A stretch of DNA of 64,000 nt from Proteus columbae (GTDB taxonomy: Bacteria; Pseudomonadota; Gammaproteobacteria; Enterobacterales; Enterobacteriaceae), in assembly GCF_002777965.1 (NCBI RefSeq), contig NZ_NGVR01000020.1, positions 1-64,000 on the forward strand, in the 5' to 3' direction. A program made the position numbers and the translations under genes. Positions within the stretch are counted from its first letter, which is position 1. Every line of letters begins with the position of its first letter. Below the pieces are notes generated by a model. That model did no database searches. It had not been told where the DNA came from and saw nothing but the letters and a program-made list of their open reading frames with translations. Below are positions 26,635-36,159 of this stretch, one piece after another.

Positions 26635-26985
26635 ATGTCGGGAAAAAGAATTAATCGAGAGAAAAAAACAATTCAAAAAATGGTTGCTCTTTATGCCCAT
26701 TCACACCCTGAAGCTAAGTCAGATTATTATCAACAATTAGTCGATTATGCATATAAACGATTAGATAAATGTCGCTATGGTGAAGATAAGCCAGCCTGTA
26801 AACAATGCCCTATCCATTGCTATCAACCAGCCAAACGAGAAACAATGAAACAAATCATGCGTTGGGCTGGGCCTAGAATGCTAATTTATCATCCGATTCT
26901 TGCAGTAAGGCATCTTATTGATGATAAAAAACCCGTTCCGCCTATTCCGGAAAAACGGCGTTCGACTCGTTCGACAGAGAAATAA
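26635..26985 (+). CDS. ygbA: YgbA, nitrous oxide-stimulated promoter family protein
   Basis: This is a 116-residue basic protein with a four-cysteine zinc-like pattern, KCRYGEDKPACKQCPIHCYQ near residue 44, then MKQIMRWAGPRML, as in the PF11756 family. In E. coli ygbA is an NsrR target induced by nitric oxide. I use the ATG at 26635 (MSGKRINREK) behind AAGAGAG. Its 3' end overlaps the end of the convergent GNAT gene by 44 bases. Confidence 0.88.
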   Translation: MSGKRINREKKTIQKMVALYAHSHPEAKSDYYQQLVDYAYKRLDKCRYGEDKPACKQCPIHCYQPAKRETMKQIMRWAGPRMLIYHPILAVRHLIDDKKPVPPIPEKRRSTRSTEK

Positions 26986-27520
26986 AATCTGTTCTTCTTA
27001 ATCGATATAAAACATGTTCAGCCAAAGGATGTGTTTTATCTAATGCTGGATGAAAGAAATTATCAGATTGATGCATACCTAGTTTTTGCATTACACCTTG
27101 GGATGGAAGGTTTGAAACTGCGGTGAAAGCCACAACTTCCTCTAATCTCAACGTCTCAAAAGCAAATTTAAATACAGCTAAAGCAGCTTCATGGGTATAA
27201 CCTTTTCGCCAAAACTTTTTCGCAATCCGCCAACCAATTTCTACACAGGGATTAAATGGCAAAGACGCGGCTGGAATATTTAATCCAACAAAACCAATAA
27301 ACTCTTGAGTCTCTTTTAATTCAACCGCCCACATTCCCCATCCATTTTGTTGAATAAATTTTTCACGGATAGTCTCAACCATATTATCACTTTCTAATTG
27401 AGATAAAGTGCAAGGAAAATAGCGCATTACTTCAGGTGAAGAGTTGATTTCAGAAAAAAATGGCGCTTTATCGCTTTCACGCCATTCTCTTAGGTGTAGT
27501 CTGGGAGTATCTAAATTCAT
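26942..27520 (-). CDS. GNAT family N-acetyltransferase (RimJ/RimL-like)
   Basis: This is a 192-residue acetyl-CoA-dependent acetyltransferase. It begins MNLDTPRLHLREWRESD, shows FIGFVGLN (strand beta4), the acetyl-CoA loop region IAKKFWRKGYTHEAA and LPSQGVMQKLGM near residue 135, typical of the RimJ/RimL class. The substrate is unknown. Its last 44 bases overlap the convergent ygbA gene, so the C-terminal tail (ISLSNESNAVFPE) is probably a non-conserved extension. Confidence 0.88.
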   Translation of the reverse strand: MNLDTPRLHLREWRESDKAPFFSEINSSPEVMRYFPCTLSQLESDNMVETIREKFIQQNGWGMWAVELKETQEFIGFVGLNIPAASLPFNPCVEIGWRIAKKFWRKGYTHEAALAVFKFAFETLRLEEVVAFTAVSNLPSQGVMQKLGMHQSDNFFHPALDKTHPLAEHVLYRLRRTDFISLSNESNAVFPE

Positions 27521-27601
27521 CGTTATTCTCTGTTTATATAAAACTAAGACAATAACGATAAAGTAGGATAAGCAACGAAAAATGAAAAGAAAAATGATAC
27601 T

Positions 27602-28291
27602 TTATTTTTTATTTTCTTTTAGTTGGTTTTCTACTGGAGCAACAACTTTATCTTTATTTGCATTAGAGCTTTCTTTTATTGAAACGACGCGTTGTTGAGC
27701 TACCGACTTAGCTTGATGTTCAACTTGCTCTGATTGTCCAGTAAAAATACCGCCACGTTTAATAGACATACTGCCACAACGGCTAGTACCACGTAACTCA
27801 CCATGTTCTAGAATATCTAAATTATTTGCAGCACAGATACCTTTTACAAAACCATCAATAATAATATCAGGTGCTGTTAATTCACCTTCAACTTGTCCAG
27901 CATGCATAACACGAATAACGCCATCTTTAACATTAATATTGCCGGCTACTTTGCCCCAAATTTGGATATCGCCTTCAACATTAATATCGCCTTGGAATAC
28001 CGTTCCTTTTGCAATAATCGTGTATAGTTTTTGCTCTGGCATCGGTTTTTTCTCTTCTGTTATTACTGGTGCAACAGGCTCTGCTGCTTTTGGTGTTTCA
28101 GTTTTACGACTAAACATAGCGGCTTTTTTTAACCTCAACGTCATAGAATAAATAATAATGCTAAAAATTAGGATTAGAATAATCAAAAATTCGCCTGCCA
28201 TCTGATAACGCCAAAAGGCAATTAAGGCAAGAGTCCAAATTATCCATATCCCGCTGAATATAATATTTCGCAGTGTTCGCTTATTCTCCAT
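27602..28291 (-). CDS. ccmA: CcmA, membrane bactofilin influencing cell shape and swarming
   Basis: The 229-residue protein has two membrane segments (about 10-27 and 32-52) followed by a bactofilin beta-helix domain (about 88-190) with repeating short strands such as VFQGDINVEGDIQIWGKVAG and GVIRVMHAGQVEGEL. A charged tail follows. This is the architecture of P. mirabilis CcmA, whose loss curves cells and alters swarming (established literature, Hughes group). It is monocistronic, with a large non-coding gap upstream. Confidence 0.88.
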   Translation of the reverse strand: MENKRTLRNIIFSGIWIIWTLALIAFWRYQMAGEFLIILILIFSIIIYSMTLRLKKAAMFSRKTETPKAAEPVAPVITEEKKPMPEQKLYTIIAKGTVFQGDINVEGDIQIWGKVAGNINVKDGVIRVMHAGQVEGELTAPDIIIDGFVKGICAANNLDILEHGELRGTSRCGSMSIKRGGIFTGQSEQVEHQAKSVAQQRVVSIKESSNANKDKVVAPVENQLKENKK

Positions 28292-29328
28292 AATTAGCTA
28301 TATCCTTACCTCCCTGACAATAAATACACTTATGCATTCATCATTTTAATAAATTAATAGCAAGTATAATGCCTGTAATAAGCCTATTATTACCTTTTAG
28401 TTTATTGATTTATTCCTTAGACGAAATAATATCTAATTAAAAAACATGAAGATTATCTATTTTAACCGTCAAATGTTAATGTAAATGATTTGTGAATACC
28501 AAATTCTTTTATAGATAAATATTTTTTAATGAAAATTAACATTTCACACTCATTTTCTTTTGCTTATAAAGCTTCATTCAAAAATATTTTTCATAACATG
28601 CTTATTCAATACAATTTTCCAAAATCAAAAATATGAGATATTCATCACAAGTAAGAAAGCAATAAAGTAAGAAAGTAAAAAATAACTAAGAAAAAATCTG
28701 TTCTCAGGGTCATGTCCTTATGCTTTTTATTAAAACTTCAACTTTTTTATTCTAAAATCATGAGAAAAAAGTAAAATTAATAACCTTAGTGAATATAGAA
28801 AATAATACTCTTTTTTTTAATTCTTATTTTATTTTTATAAATCCATTTAAAAATATCGTTTTTATTAAAAACAACATAACATTTAAATCACATAATCGAC
28901 ACAATAAAAAATGATGGTTATAATTATCTTTTGAACACTCCAATTGCTATTTTACACTGTAAAGAAAGTGAAATCGGATTAAATGCATGTTATATATGGT
29001 TTTTAACAAACCAATAACAAAGTGTAAATTATTAATTACACAAATATACTGGTTTCTCTTTATTGTCTAAAATAAAAAATTTCTCTCATTTAACTTTCTT
29101 TTGCAATTCATAAAGAATCCAATTAAATTAACAAAGTTACTTATCTTAAATCAGCAAAAGAAAATGCAAAGTCTAATATCTAAAAAAAAACCTCATCAAA
29201 TTAAAGAAAATAGTCTATTTTTTATTTTTAATAGTACTCAATAATAAAGAAATGTTTTTATAGATATTCTTATATTTATCGTTATAAAAATACAGAGATA
29301 CTTATATAATAATCTTTTTGGGCGAGTT
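28292..29328. other. 1-kb AT-rich non-coding region
   Basis: No frame with a ribosome binding site, no tRNA-like fold and no strong terminator was seen in these 1,037 bases. Composition is far more AT-rich than the neighbouring core genes. It must contain the ccmA promoter and the promoter of the AraC regulator at 29329, and its size and composition suggest an H-NS-silenced regulatory region. Confidence 0.45.
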
Positions 29329-30165
29329 ATGAATACAATACAATATGACAGAAACAATCAAAATGATTGTGAAATTCAAAAAAAATCTTTTTTCTATCCA
29401 CAATATCAAATACTAGAAAACGAACAAAAAGCACTCTTTCTTATTCGAAAAAATGCACTTATTTTACAAAATTGCACGGATACAATTACTGTGGATCAAG
29501 ATCAAGTTCTTTTTTTACAACAAGGGAATTATACAATAAAAACACAAGGCATAGAGCCTGTAGATATTATTGCTATACCTCTTTCTGATGATTTTTTAAG
29601 AAATTTCATGTCAAAATACAATGATATTTTGTGTAATATAGAAAGAGATGAAGAATTCTCTGGCGCCTTTATTTGCTTTCAAAACTCTCCACTTATTCAC
29701 TTTTGTAGCAATGGGTTTGAATACCTTACCACCCAATCCTGCCCTAAAGCGTTCACACAATTACGTATTGAAGAATTTCTAGTTCTTTTACTTTCAACAG
29801 AGCAAGGCTCAGATTTAATGGCATTACTACGCCAACTCAGCCATCGTCAAGTTGATAGATTAAAAATATTTATGGAAAAAAATCATTTAAAAAATTGGAA
29901 ACTAAAACAATTTGCCCGTGAATTTGGTATGGGGTTAACGACATTTAAAGAACTTTTTAACCACGTCTATGGAACATCACCAAGAACATGGATCTGCGAA
30001 AGAAGAATTATTTACGCACATCAACTATTACTGACCACTGAAATGAGTATTGTTGATATTTCAATGGAATCAGGCTTTTCTAGCCAATCTTACTTTACAC
30101 AAAGTTATCATCGTCGTTTTAATATGACGCCAAGTAAAGCGAGAAATATCAGATTAAAATTATAA
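29329..30165 (+). CDS. AraC-family regulator of the ExsA/LcrF type
   Basis: This is a 278-residue transcription activator. The N-terminal 170 residues are a cupin-like domain with no close match known to me. The C-terminal AraC double helix-turn-helix (about 175-278) contains LKQFAREFGMGLTTFKELF and MSIVDISMESGFSSQSYFTQ, very close to the type III secretion activators ExsA, LcrF and MxiE. No type III secretion gene is in the window. The next gene, of unknown function, follows after 66 bases on the same strand. Confidence 0.85.
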   Translation: MNTIQYDRNNQNDCEIQKKSFFYPQYQILENEQKALFLIRKNALILQNCTDTITVDQDQVLFLQQGNYTIKTQGIEPVDIIAIPLSDDFLRNFMSKYNDILCNIERDEEFSGAFICFQNSPLIHFCSNGFEYLTTQSCPKAFTQLRIEEFLVLLLSTEQGSDLMALLRQLSHRQVDRLKIFMEKNHLKNWKLKQFAREFGMGLTTFKELFNHVYGTSPRTWICERRIIYAHQLLLTTEMSIVDISMESGFSSQSYFTQSYHRRFNMTPSKARNIRLKL

Positions 30166-30231
30166 AAAATCCGGCTGAATATCATAATATCTAAAAGTCA
30201 TTCATAGTTAGAATACTTGAAATTTATTCTT

Positions 30232-31125
30232 ATGAGTGAGTTCTATATCGTGATCAGAGAAAGTAACCATACCCTACAAGCCCATTATTATGACTATTTA
30301 GTCTTACTAAAAAAAATGATGGCAACCAATGATAAAAAAACTGTAGATGATTTATTTGATCTACAGTTTTCTTTTCGTTCGAATAAAAACATCGTTAATG
30401 CATGTAATGTTAATGAACAACAAATAAAAATACTAGCTCGTATTTTATGCCGCGAAAGCTTAGACAGTTTATTACAATCCACTTGGTTTTTACGAAAAAA
30501 ATATTGCTTTGTTGATATCACTAAAGAAGAAATTCGTGATGTTGTTAGCTTGGCTCGTTCATCTCATACGCAACAAGCAAATTCTACGTTAACACCAATG
30601 GATTGGGATAAATCATTGAAGGCTACTGTCAATATCAATGAACATATGCGCTTAATTCAAGCTGTTATAAAACCTCTGTTTATTTGGTGGGTGAAGCATG
30701 TTACTCCCCAACTATTCACTCTTTATCAAACTAAAAGGGAGCTAGAGTCTCAAATTAAGCAGTGTGAAAATATTAAGTCATTCGAGGAAAAACAGCTATC
30801 AAATACAAGTGATTCTTTTTTATCTTTAGATGACATCAATATCAAACTAAATTCAGATAAAGTCAGATTAATTGTAATTAATGATCTACTACAAAAAGAT
30901 GTTACGTTACTTTTAGATAACTGGAAAAATGAGCCAGTCTTTAATATTAAAATTAATAATACTTTAGACTACATCCAAAAAGTAACGCCAAATTCTGAAT
31001 TAATAAAACCATTATGGGATATTTTAAATAGTATTCCGGAGCATCCTGAAAACTGTCAAAAATTAAAAGATTGGCTTCTGAAAAGAGAACTTTGCTTAAA
31101 TAACGATGAATTTTTATGGCGATAA
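30232..31125 (+). CDS. Protein of unknown function next to the ExsA-like regulator
   Basis: I do not recognise this 297-residue protein. It has no signal peptide or membrane helix, is mostly helical, and has a charged probable coiled coil around residues 165-190 (TKRELESQIKQCENIKSFEE). Two tryptophan-rich segments, FIWWVKHVTPQLF and LKDWLLKRELC, are seen. The ATG at 30232 is preferred over a TTG five codons earlier; no good ribosome binding site precedes either. It probably shares a transcript with the ExsA-like gene, and a convergent terminator follows. Confidence 0.7.
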   Translation: MSEFYIVIRESNHTLQAHYYDYLVLLKKMMATNDKKTVDDLFDLQFSFRSNKNIVNACNVNEQQIKILARILCRESLDSLLQSTWFLRKKYCFVDITKEEIRDVVSLARSSHTQQANSTLTPMDWDKSLKATVNINEHMRLIQAVIKPLFIWWVKHVTPQLFTLYQTKRELESQIKQCENIKSFEEKQLSNTSDSFLSLDDINIKLNSDKVRLIVINDLLQKDVTLLLDNWKNEPVFNIKINNTLDYIQKVTPNSELIKPLWDILNSIPEHPENCQKLKDWLLKRELCLNNDEFLWR

Positions 31126-31132
31126 TAAAATC

Positions 31133-31166
31133 TCAGCTCTTCTCTAAATAAAAAGAGAAGGGCTGA
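31133..31166. terminator. Convergent hairpin after the unknown gene and the FKBP-like gene
   Basis: TCAGCTCTTCTCT (31133-31145) pairs with AGAGAAGGGCTGA (31154-31166), 13 bp with one G-T pair, and an A/T loop. Confidence 0.75.
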
Positions 31167-31184
31167 TGTTAGCTTTTAATTATT

Positions 31185-33887
31185 CTATTTAATATCCAAG
31201 ATCTCAATTGTCACAATAGACATGGATTCTGGAGGCACTTGTCCTGGCACTCCATTTTTTCCATAACCGCCACCAGGTTTTATATAAATTTTAGCTTTAC
31301 CATTAATACCCGCTTTTGCAATAAAGGTATTCAGTGGTAATGGTAGTTGGCGGTAAGGTAAGATAAGCGGCTTAGCTTTATCATAATTAAGAGTTACAGT
31401 ACCATCTGTTAACTCTTCATGCATTGTAAATACAACGGTTTTACCTGCAATTGAAGCCACTGGTTTACCCTGTTTTAATATTTTAAAATAGGTATTATCG
31501 TCATATTGTACGTAATTTTGTTTTTGGATCTCAGATAAAATGGATTTATTACGCTGGGCATTGTCTTTTCCAATAATCGAATAAGCATAAGCAAGCTGCC
31601 CAGCAATCATTTGCCCTTCACCCGCCATTTTCTCAAGCTGCTCTTTTAGAGTTTTATTCTCTTTTAAAATATTACTAGTATCTGTATGAACTTTCGCTAA
31701 TTCAGCATCTTTTGCTTTAATTTGCTCATTTAATTTAGCAATAGCTTCTGTTTGCTGTTGCTTTAATGTACTAATTTGCTGTGTATTTTCTGTATTTTGT
31801 TTTTCTACTTGTACTTTTGCTTCAGCTAATTGAGCACTCAATTTATCCGTCATACTTTGCTTTTCAGCGAGTTGTTTTTCTAACAATGCTAAAGTTTTAT
31901 CACTCTCTGTTTTGCTCGTGGTGACTTGAGCTAATGCGATATTATTCTCTTTAAATTGTGTATCTAATGTTTGGTATTTATTCAATAGCTCACTTTGCGC
32001 TTTCTCTAACTTAGCTATCAGATTATTTTTATCAGTAATTAAATTATCAACAGCTTTTTCACCCGCAGATAAACTCTTCTTCAAATCAGCTAATTCAGTG
32101 ACTTTATTATCTAACTGAGATTTTAATTCTGGGATAGATTTTAATTTCTCATCCACTTGCTCTTTTTGCTGTTGTACAGCTAAAAGTGATTTATTAAGTT
32201 GAGCTTGTTCTTGGTTACTTTCTTCAACCTGTGTTTTTAGTTGTGCTATTTCTTTACGTTGTTCCTCGACAAGTTTGCTATTAGCATCTTGTTGCTTTTC
32301 TGCTTCTGCAACTTTTAATGTGAGTTCTTTAGATAAATCTTCACGTTCTGATGTGATCTTCAACAATGTGCTTTGTAATTTATCTATCTCTTTTTTCGCG
32401 GAGTCATCTTTTAGCAACAGTTGAGCCTGTGCAAATTGAGTCTGCACATCTTCTTTCTCTTTCTTTATTGTTGCTAATTGATTTTGTACATCTGTGAGTT
32501 GTTTAGTTAATTTATCTTGCTCCGTCGTTATTGTTGATAACGAACTTTCTAATGTTGCTATCTCTTTATTTTTCGCTGCTTCTAAATTAGCTAATTCTTG
32601 TTCTTTTTGTTTATTGTTATCATTTAGCGATTGCTGAGATTCAAGATACTGAGCTTGTATCGTTTCTTTTTCTTGTTCAATTTTAGCAAGTAGTGCCTGC
32701 TTTTCATTTAATTGGTTAATTAACTTTTCTTGCTCTACTTTTATGCTTTCAAGTGAACTTTGTAATTTATCAATCTCTTTTTTCGCAGAGTCATCTTTTA
32801 ACAAAACCTGAGCCTGTTGATACTGAGATTGTAATTGCTCTTTTTCTTGCTCAAGCTGAGTATATTTCGCCTCTAAAGATTTAAGTATTCCCGCTTGTTT
32901 TTCAAAATCTTGTTGCTGTTTTGCTAACTCTGTATTTTTTACTGTTGTTGCCTGTAATACGTTCTCTTTTTCGGCTAATTGCTTAACTAATAAGTCACGC
33001 TCTTTGTTTATTGTTTCTAAATCACTTTGTAGTTTGGCAACAGCCTGTTTTAACGTGTCATCAGTAAGTAAGTTATTTGCCGTAGCTAATTTTTCTTCTG
33101 TTTCAGCCAGCGTTAATTCAAGTTGTTTAATTTGGTTATTTGCATTTTGAAGTTTTTCTAAATGCTCTTTTGTTATAGCAGCCTGCTCAGTGTATTTTTG
33201 ATACAGCGTTTGGTATTTATTTCTCGTATCTGCTAAACGATTTAGTAGCTCTTTATTAAAAAGAGGTTGTTTATGATCGAGTACAGAGCGATTGAACTGA
33301 TATGCAAAGTGAAAAGGGATGGCAGTAACAGAATAAAATGTTCCTGGAATAATATCTAACAAGAAGTTGTCATTACGTTGAGGCTTTGCATAACTCTCTT
33401 TTGAATAAAGAGCTAACGGGTTATAAACCGTTGCATTATTTCTGTAGCTATAACGATTAAGATCCTCTGGTGTAAATTGTGGTTTAATCGGAACAAATGA
33501 AAGCAACGGAGTTAAATAACGAGTGTAATCACTCTTTAATTTTGCATAATTAACAGGTAACACAGGGCAATTTTCTGCCAGCGTGATATCAGGAGTCTTA
33601 ACAGGTTCGACTGCCTGATTATCTGTTTTAGCTGGCGTAGAAGGTTTAACTCGTTGCTCTGGTTTTGTTTGTTGAGTCGCTGTTGTGGTGCGGTTTACTC
33701 CACGATTAGCCTGACCGGTTCTCGTTGACGATGAAATTGTAGCAGATGTTTTAGGCTCAATTTTAATTGGCTCTTGCGTTTCAAAATAACGGTCAAAATC
33801 CTCAATAACAGAATTAAACTCATTATTGGCAAACGATAGTGTTGGAAACAGCATAAAAGCGAGACAAACACTCTGCTTTAATTTCAT
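31185..33887 (-). CDS. Exported 900-residue coiled-coil protein with a degenerate C-terminal FKBP domain
   Basis: A signal peptide (1-20, ending PTLSFA) is followed by a Thr/Pro/Gln-rich linker (about 45-95), a compact region (about 100-210) and a very long coiled coil (about 215-760). It ends in a FkpA/Mip-like FKBP domain (about 765-900; GYGKNGVPGQVPPESMSIV). The FKBP active-site segment normally reading like GWTEGLKNIKKG is not recognisable, so isomerase activity is doubtful. The coiled coil holds repeated blocks (LKDDSAKKEIDKLQSS and variants) about 128 residues apart. It is the second gene after a lipoprotein with a five-base gap, so both may form an envelope complex. Confidence 0.72.
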   Translation of the reverse strand: MKLKQSVCLAFMLFPTLSFANNEFNSVIEDFDRYFETQEPIKIEPKTSATISSSTRTGQANRGVNRTTTATQQTKPEQRVKPSTPAKTDNQAVEPVKTPDITLAENCPVLPVNYAKLKSDYTRYLTPLLSFVPIKPQFTPEDLNRYSYRNNATVYNPLALYSKESYAKPQRNDNFLLDIIPGTFYSVTAIPFHFAYQFNRSVLDHKQPLFNKELLNRLADTRNKYQTLYQKYTEQAAITKEHLEKLQNANNQIKQLELTLAETEEKLATANNLLTDDTLKQAVAKLQSDLETINKERDLLVKQLAEKENVLQATTVKNTELAKQQQDFEKQAGILKSLEAKYTQLEQEKEQLQSQYQQAQVLLKDDSAKKEIDKLQSSLESIKVEQEKLINQLNEKQALLAKIEQEKETIQAQYLESQQSLNDNNKQKEQELANLEAAKNKEIATLESSLSTITTEQDKLTKQLTDVQNQLATIKKEKEDVQTQFAQAQLLLKDDSAKKEIDKLQSTLLKITSEREDLSKELTLKVAEAEKQQDANSKLVEEQRKEIAQLKTQVEESNQEQAQLNKSLLAVQQQKEQVDEKLKSIPELKSQLDNKVTELADLKKSLSAGEKAVDNLITDKNNLIAKLEKAQSELLNKYQTLDTQFKENNIALAQVTTSKTESDKTLALLEKQLAEKQSMTDKLSAQLAEAKVQVEKQNTENTQQISTLKQQQTEAIAKLNEQIKAKDAELAKVHTDTSNILKENKTLKEQLEKMAGEGQMIAGQLAYAYSIIGKDNAQRNKSILSEIQKQNYVQYDDNTYFKILKQGKPVASIAGKTVVFTMHEELTDGTVTLNYDKAKPLILPYRQLPLPLNTFIAKAGINGKAKIYIKPGGGYGKNGVPGQVPPESMSIVTIEILDIK

Positions 33888-33892
33888 AGTAA

Positions 33893-34390
33893 TTATTCAC
33901 CTAATTTTTTTAGTGTCGAATTAACTGACATAATCGACAAATAGCGAACTTTTGCACATAAAACTTCTGTTTTTGATTCAATACTCATTTTTAATAAATC
34001 TAAGCTATCTTTACTTGCTGTACCTTGAACACTACGGTACATCGCATTGATTTCGCTGATTTCTTTAAATGAACTCATCATGGATTGATAGTCAGATGGA
34101 GAAAAAGTTTTTAAAGAATCAAGTTGTTTGATGCAAGCGCTTTGTGGTGCTAGCCCCAATTTTCTTGCATCTACGCCACTATCAGCAGGTTCTGCTGCAG
34201 GTGCCATAGAAAGTGGTTGTGCAACAGCTACTGGTTGAGTAGTTGCTACAGGCTGTGTAGTTTGTGTTGGCGCAGGCGCTGGCGTTTCAATTGGACGAGT
34301 GTGATCAGTCCACGCACACCCAGATAGGGCGAGGACGCTGGTTGCCATAAATACAGCGAGGACATTCTTTTTATTTTGTAATAAGGACAT
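33893..34390 (-). CDS. Putative outer-membrane lipoprotein partnered with the coiled-coil/FKBP protein
   Basis: This is a 165-residue lipoprotein with the lipobox LSGC (Cys25) and no Asp at position +2, so outer-membrane sorting is likely. A Pro/Thr/Gln-rich linker (about 32-65) precedes a helical C-terminal domain with two cysteines (SACIKQLD and VLCAKVRY). No family was recognised. Start at the second of two ATGs, which has better spacing to AGGA. It lies five bases upstream of the coiled-coil gene and is the first gene of the pair. Confidence 0.7.
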   Translation of the reverse strand: MSLLQNKKNVLAVFMATSVLALSGCAWTDHTRPIETPAPAPTQTTQPVATTQPVAVAQPLSMAPAAEPADSGVDARKLGLAPQSACIKQLDSLKTFSPSDYQSMMSSFKEISEINAMYRSVQGTASKDSLDLLKMSIESKTEVLCAKVRYLSIMSVNSTLKKLGE

Positions 34391-34826
34391 CATTTTTCCT
34401 TAATTCCGATCAGACTTAAATAAGTGCATATGAGTTGTCGCATTTTAAGCCATTTTATTATAATTTTCTATTACCTACTGCATACTAAATAAATAGGCTA
34501 ACACTCTTGGTTGCAATGAGTGTTCCTATCATTTCATTTATTTTTTCTTAAAATACTACTTACATCACACTAAATGCATCAAATCTTGAATATCGGATTT
34601 ATTTAGTAAAAATGTTGTCATAAAAACTGATCGTTTTTTATATTTATGGAATAGTACCAGATAATAATAAAAATAATAATACTAATTTTATCATTTATTT
34701 ACACAATTTACGTGTAAAAATACGCTTATATTTTGTTGCTGTTTTTTAATACCAAGATAAACTCAAAAAATGAATATCTAATATAGGCATGATATTCATT
34801 TTATCCTTCAAAATAGGGGAACTAAG
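34391..34826. other. AT-rich divergent intergenic region
   Basis: This separates the leftward lipoprotein operon from the rightward FMN reductase gene. No RNA gene or defined operator is seen. AT-rich runs dominate 34600-34720. Confidence 0.4.
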
Positions 34827-35375
34827 ATGAGTCATTTTAAAATTGGTCTCGTTGTCGGTAGTTTAAGAAAAGATTCGTTTAATAAACAAACAGCACATGC
34901 CTTAATTAAGTTATTTCCTCAAGAATTTACCTGTCAGTTTATCGATATTAGTACTCTTCCTCTCTATAACCAAGACGATGACAGTCATACCCCCTCTTCT
35001 GTTATCGATTTCAAACAACAAATAAAAGCGTGCCAAGGCATCATCTTTATCACACCTGAATATAACCGCTCAATACCTGGTGCGCTTAAAAATGCAATTG
35101 ACCAAGCCTCTCGTCCTTATGGAACAAATGCTTGGAATGAAATCCCAGCCGGTATTATTGGTGTTTCAACTGGTAATATTAGTACAGCTATAGCTCAACA
35201 GCATTTACGCAATTCGTTAGCCTTCTTAAATATGCCAACTCTAAATCAACCAGAATGTTATCTAAAATGGTATGACGGAATGGTTGAAAATGGGCAGTTT
35301 TCAGAAAAAACAGCAACTTTTATGCAAAACTGGGTTAATGCCTATGTTGCTTTTGTGAAGCAAAATAATCGATAA
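34827..35375 (+). CDS. NAD(P)H-dependent FMN reductase (ChrR/YieF-like)
   Basis: This is a 182-residue flavodoxin-fold oxidoreductase. VGSLRKDSFNKQTA near residue 10 forms the phosphate loop for FMN, and FITPEYNRSIPGALKNAIDQ near residue 73 is the family signature. Relatives reduce quinones, chromate and azo dyes, protecting against oxidative stress. A GGGG ribosome binding site precedes the ATG. It is monocistronic, with a terminator following. Confidence 0.88.
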   Translation: MSHFKIGLVVGSLRKDSFNKQTAHALIKLFPQEFTCQFIDISTLPLYNQDDDSHTPSSVIDFKQQIKACQGIIFITPEYNRSIPGALKNAIDQASRPYGTNAWNEIPAGIIGVSTGNISTAIAQQHLRNSLAFLNMPTLNQPECYLKWYDGMVENGQFSEKTATFMQNWVNAYVAFVKQNNR

Positions 35376-35386
35376 TCAAATAAACT

Positions 35387-35426
35387 AAAAAGAGCTTTAT
35401 GTTAAAAACATAAGCTCTTTTTCTTT
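35387..35426 (+). terminator. Terminator after the FMN reductase gene
   Basis: AAAAGAGCTTTATGTT pairs with AACATAAGCTCTTTT with one bulged T, followed by further T. Confidence 0.85.
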
Positions 35427-35880
35427 TTGAACGTCAGAGTTAATGTAATTTATTTGGTTATAATATCTTTACTGACAAATAAAAGTTTTAATATTTCATA
35501 GATAAAAAATGATAATAATCTTGTTCACTTCAACATTTAATAACACAAGACAAAAATAGATTATCTTTAAAAGATATATTTTATTATTACAATTAAGAAT
35601 TGTTTATTATATAACCAGAAATAAAGAGATTTAAATCGAATCAGACTTAAGATCAAATTTAACCATTTATCCTATTCGTTCTAAAGTCAGAGAATATCAA
35701 TAGACTTCAATCTACTGCCACATATAAAATTTACAATTTGATAATTATTTTTAATAATTTATATTAGGTCAGAACGTTAGCCATAATGTGCGATACATCT
35801 CTAAATAATATGCTTCAATAATTGTGATAAACAAAAAAATTACCTATATTACTCATCCATTAAATACTGGCAGGTAAATC
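35427..35880. other. AT-rich non-coding region
   Basis: About 450 bases upstream of the first IraP-like gene. I see no gene, RNA or clear promoter. Confidence 0.4.
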
Positions 35881-36090
35881 ATGGATAAAAATTTAAAAGA
35901 AATTGAATGCGAAATTGCCGCTCTAAAAATTGTTATCAAGTCTTTACTTTCCACGCTAAGTGATAAACAACGAAGAGATATGTTGGGCAATATATCTATA
36001 GTGCTTGAGGATACATCAAACAAATACCCTCAGCTTAATGAAGTTATTAACTTAACTGAGCAATATGTAAAGAAGCTTACTCAAGCCTAA
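35881..36090 (+). CDS. IraP-like small helical protein 1
   Basis: This is a 69-residue all-helical protein (MDKNLKEIECEIAALKIVIK, then NLTEQYVKKLTQA). The pattern of an N-terminal coiled coil with ALKIVIKSLL and a final YVKKL resembles the sigma-S anti-adaptor IraP, and more distantly YecF/DUF2594. If correct, it would protect RpoS from RssB-ClpXP. It is clearly paralogous to the gene at 36399. A small hairpin at 36137-36159 follows. The assignment is tentative. Confidence 0.55.
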   Translation: MDKNLKEIECEIAALKIVIKSLLSTLSDKQRRDMLGNISIVLEDTSNKYPQLNEVINLTEQYVKKLTQA

Positions 36091-36136
36091 TGAAAACGAC
36101 ATTTGCTATTGCTATTAAATTTATACCTTAATTTTT

Positions 36137-36159
36137 ATAGGGTGCTAATAGCATCCTAT
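36137..36159 (+). terminator. Small hairpin after IraP-like gene 1
   Basis: ATAGGGTGCT / AGCATCCTAT with one G-T pair, followed by a T-rich stretch; a probable weak terminator. Confidence 0.55.
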
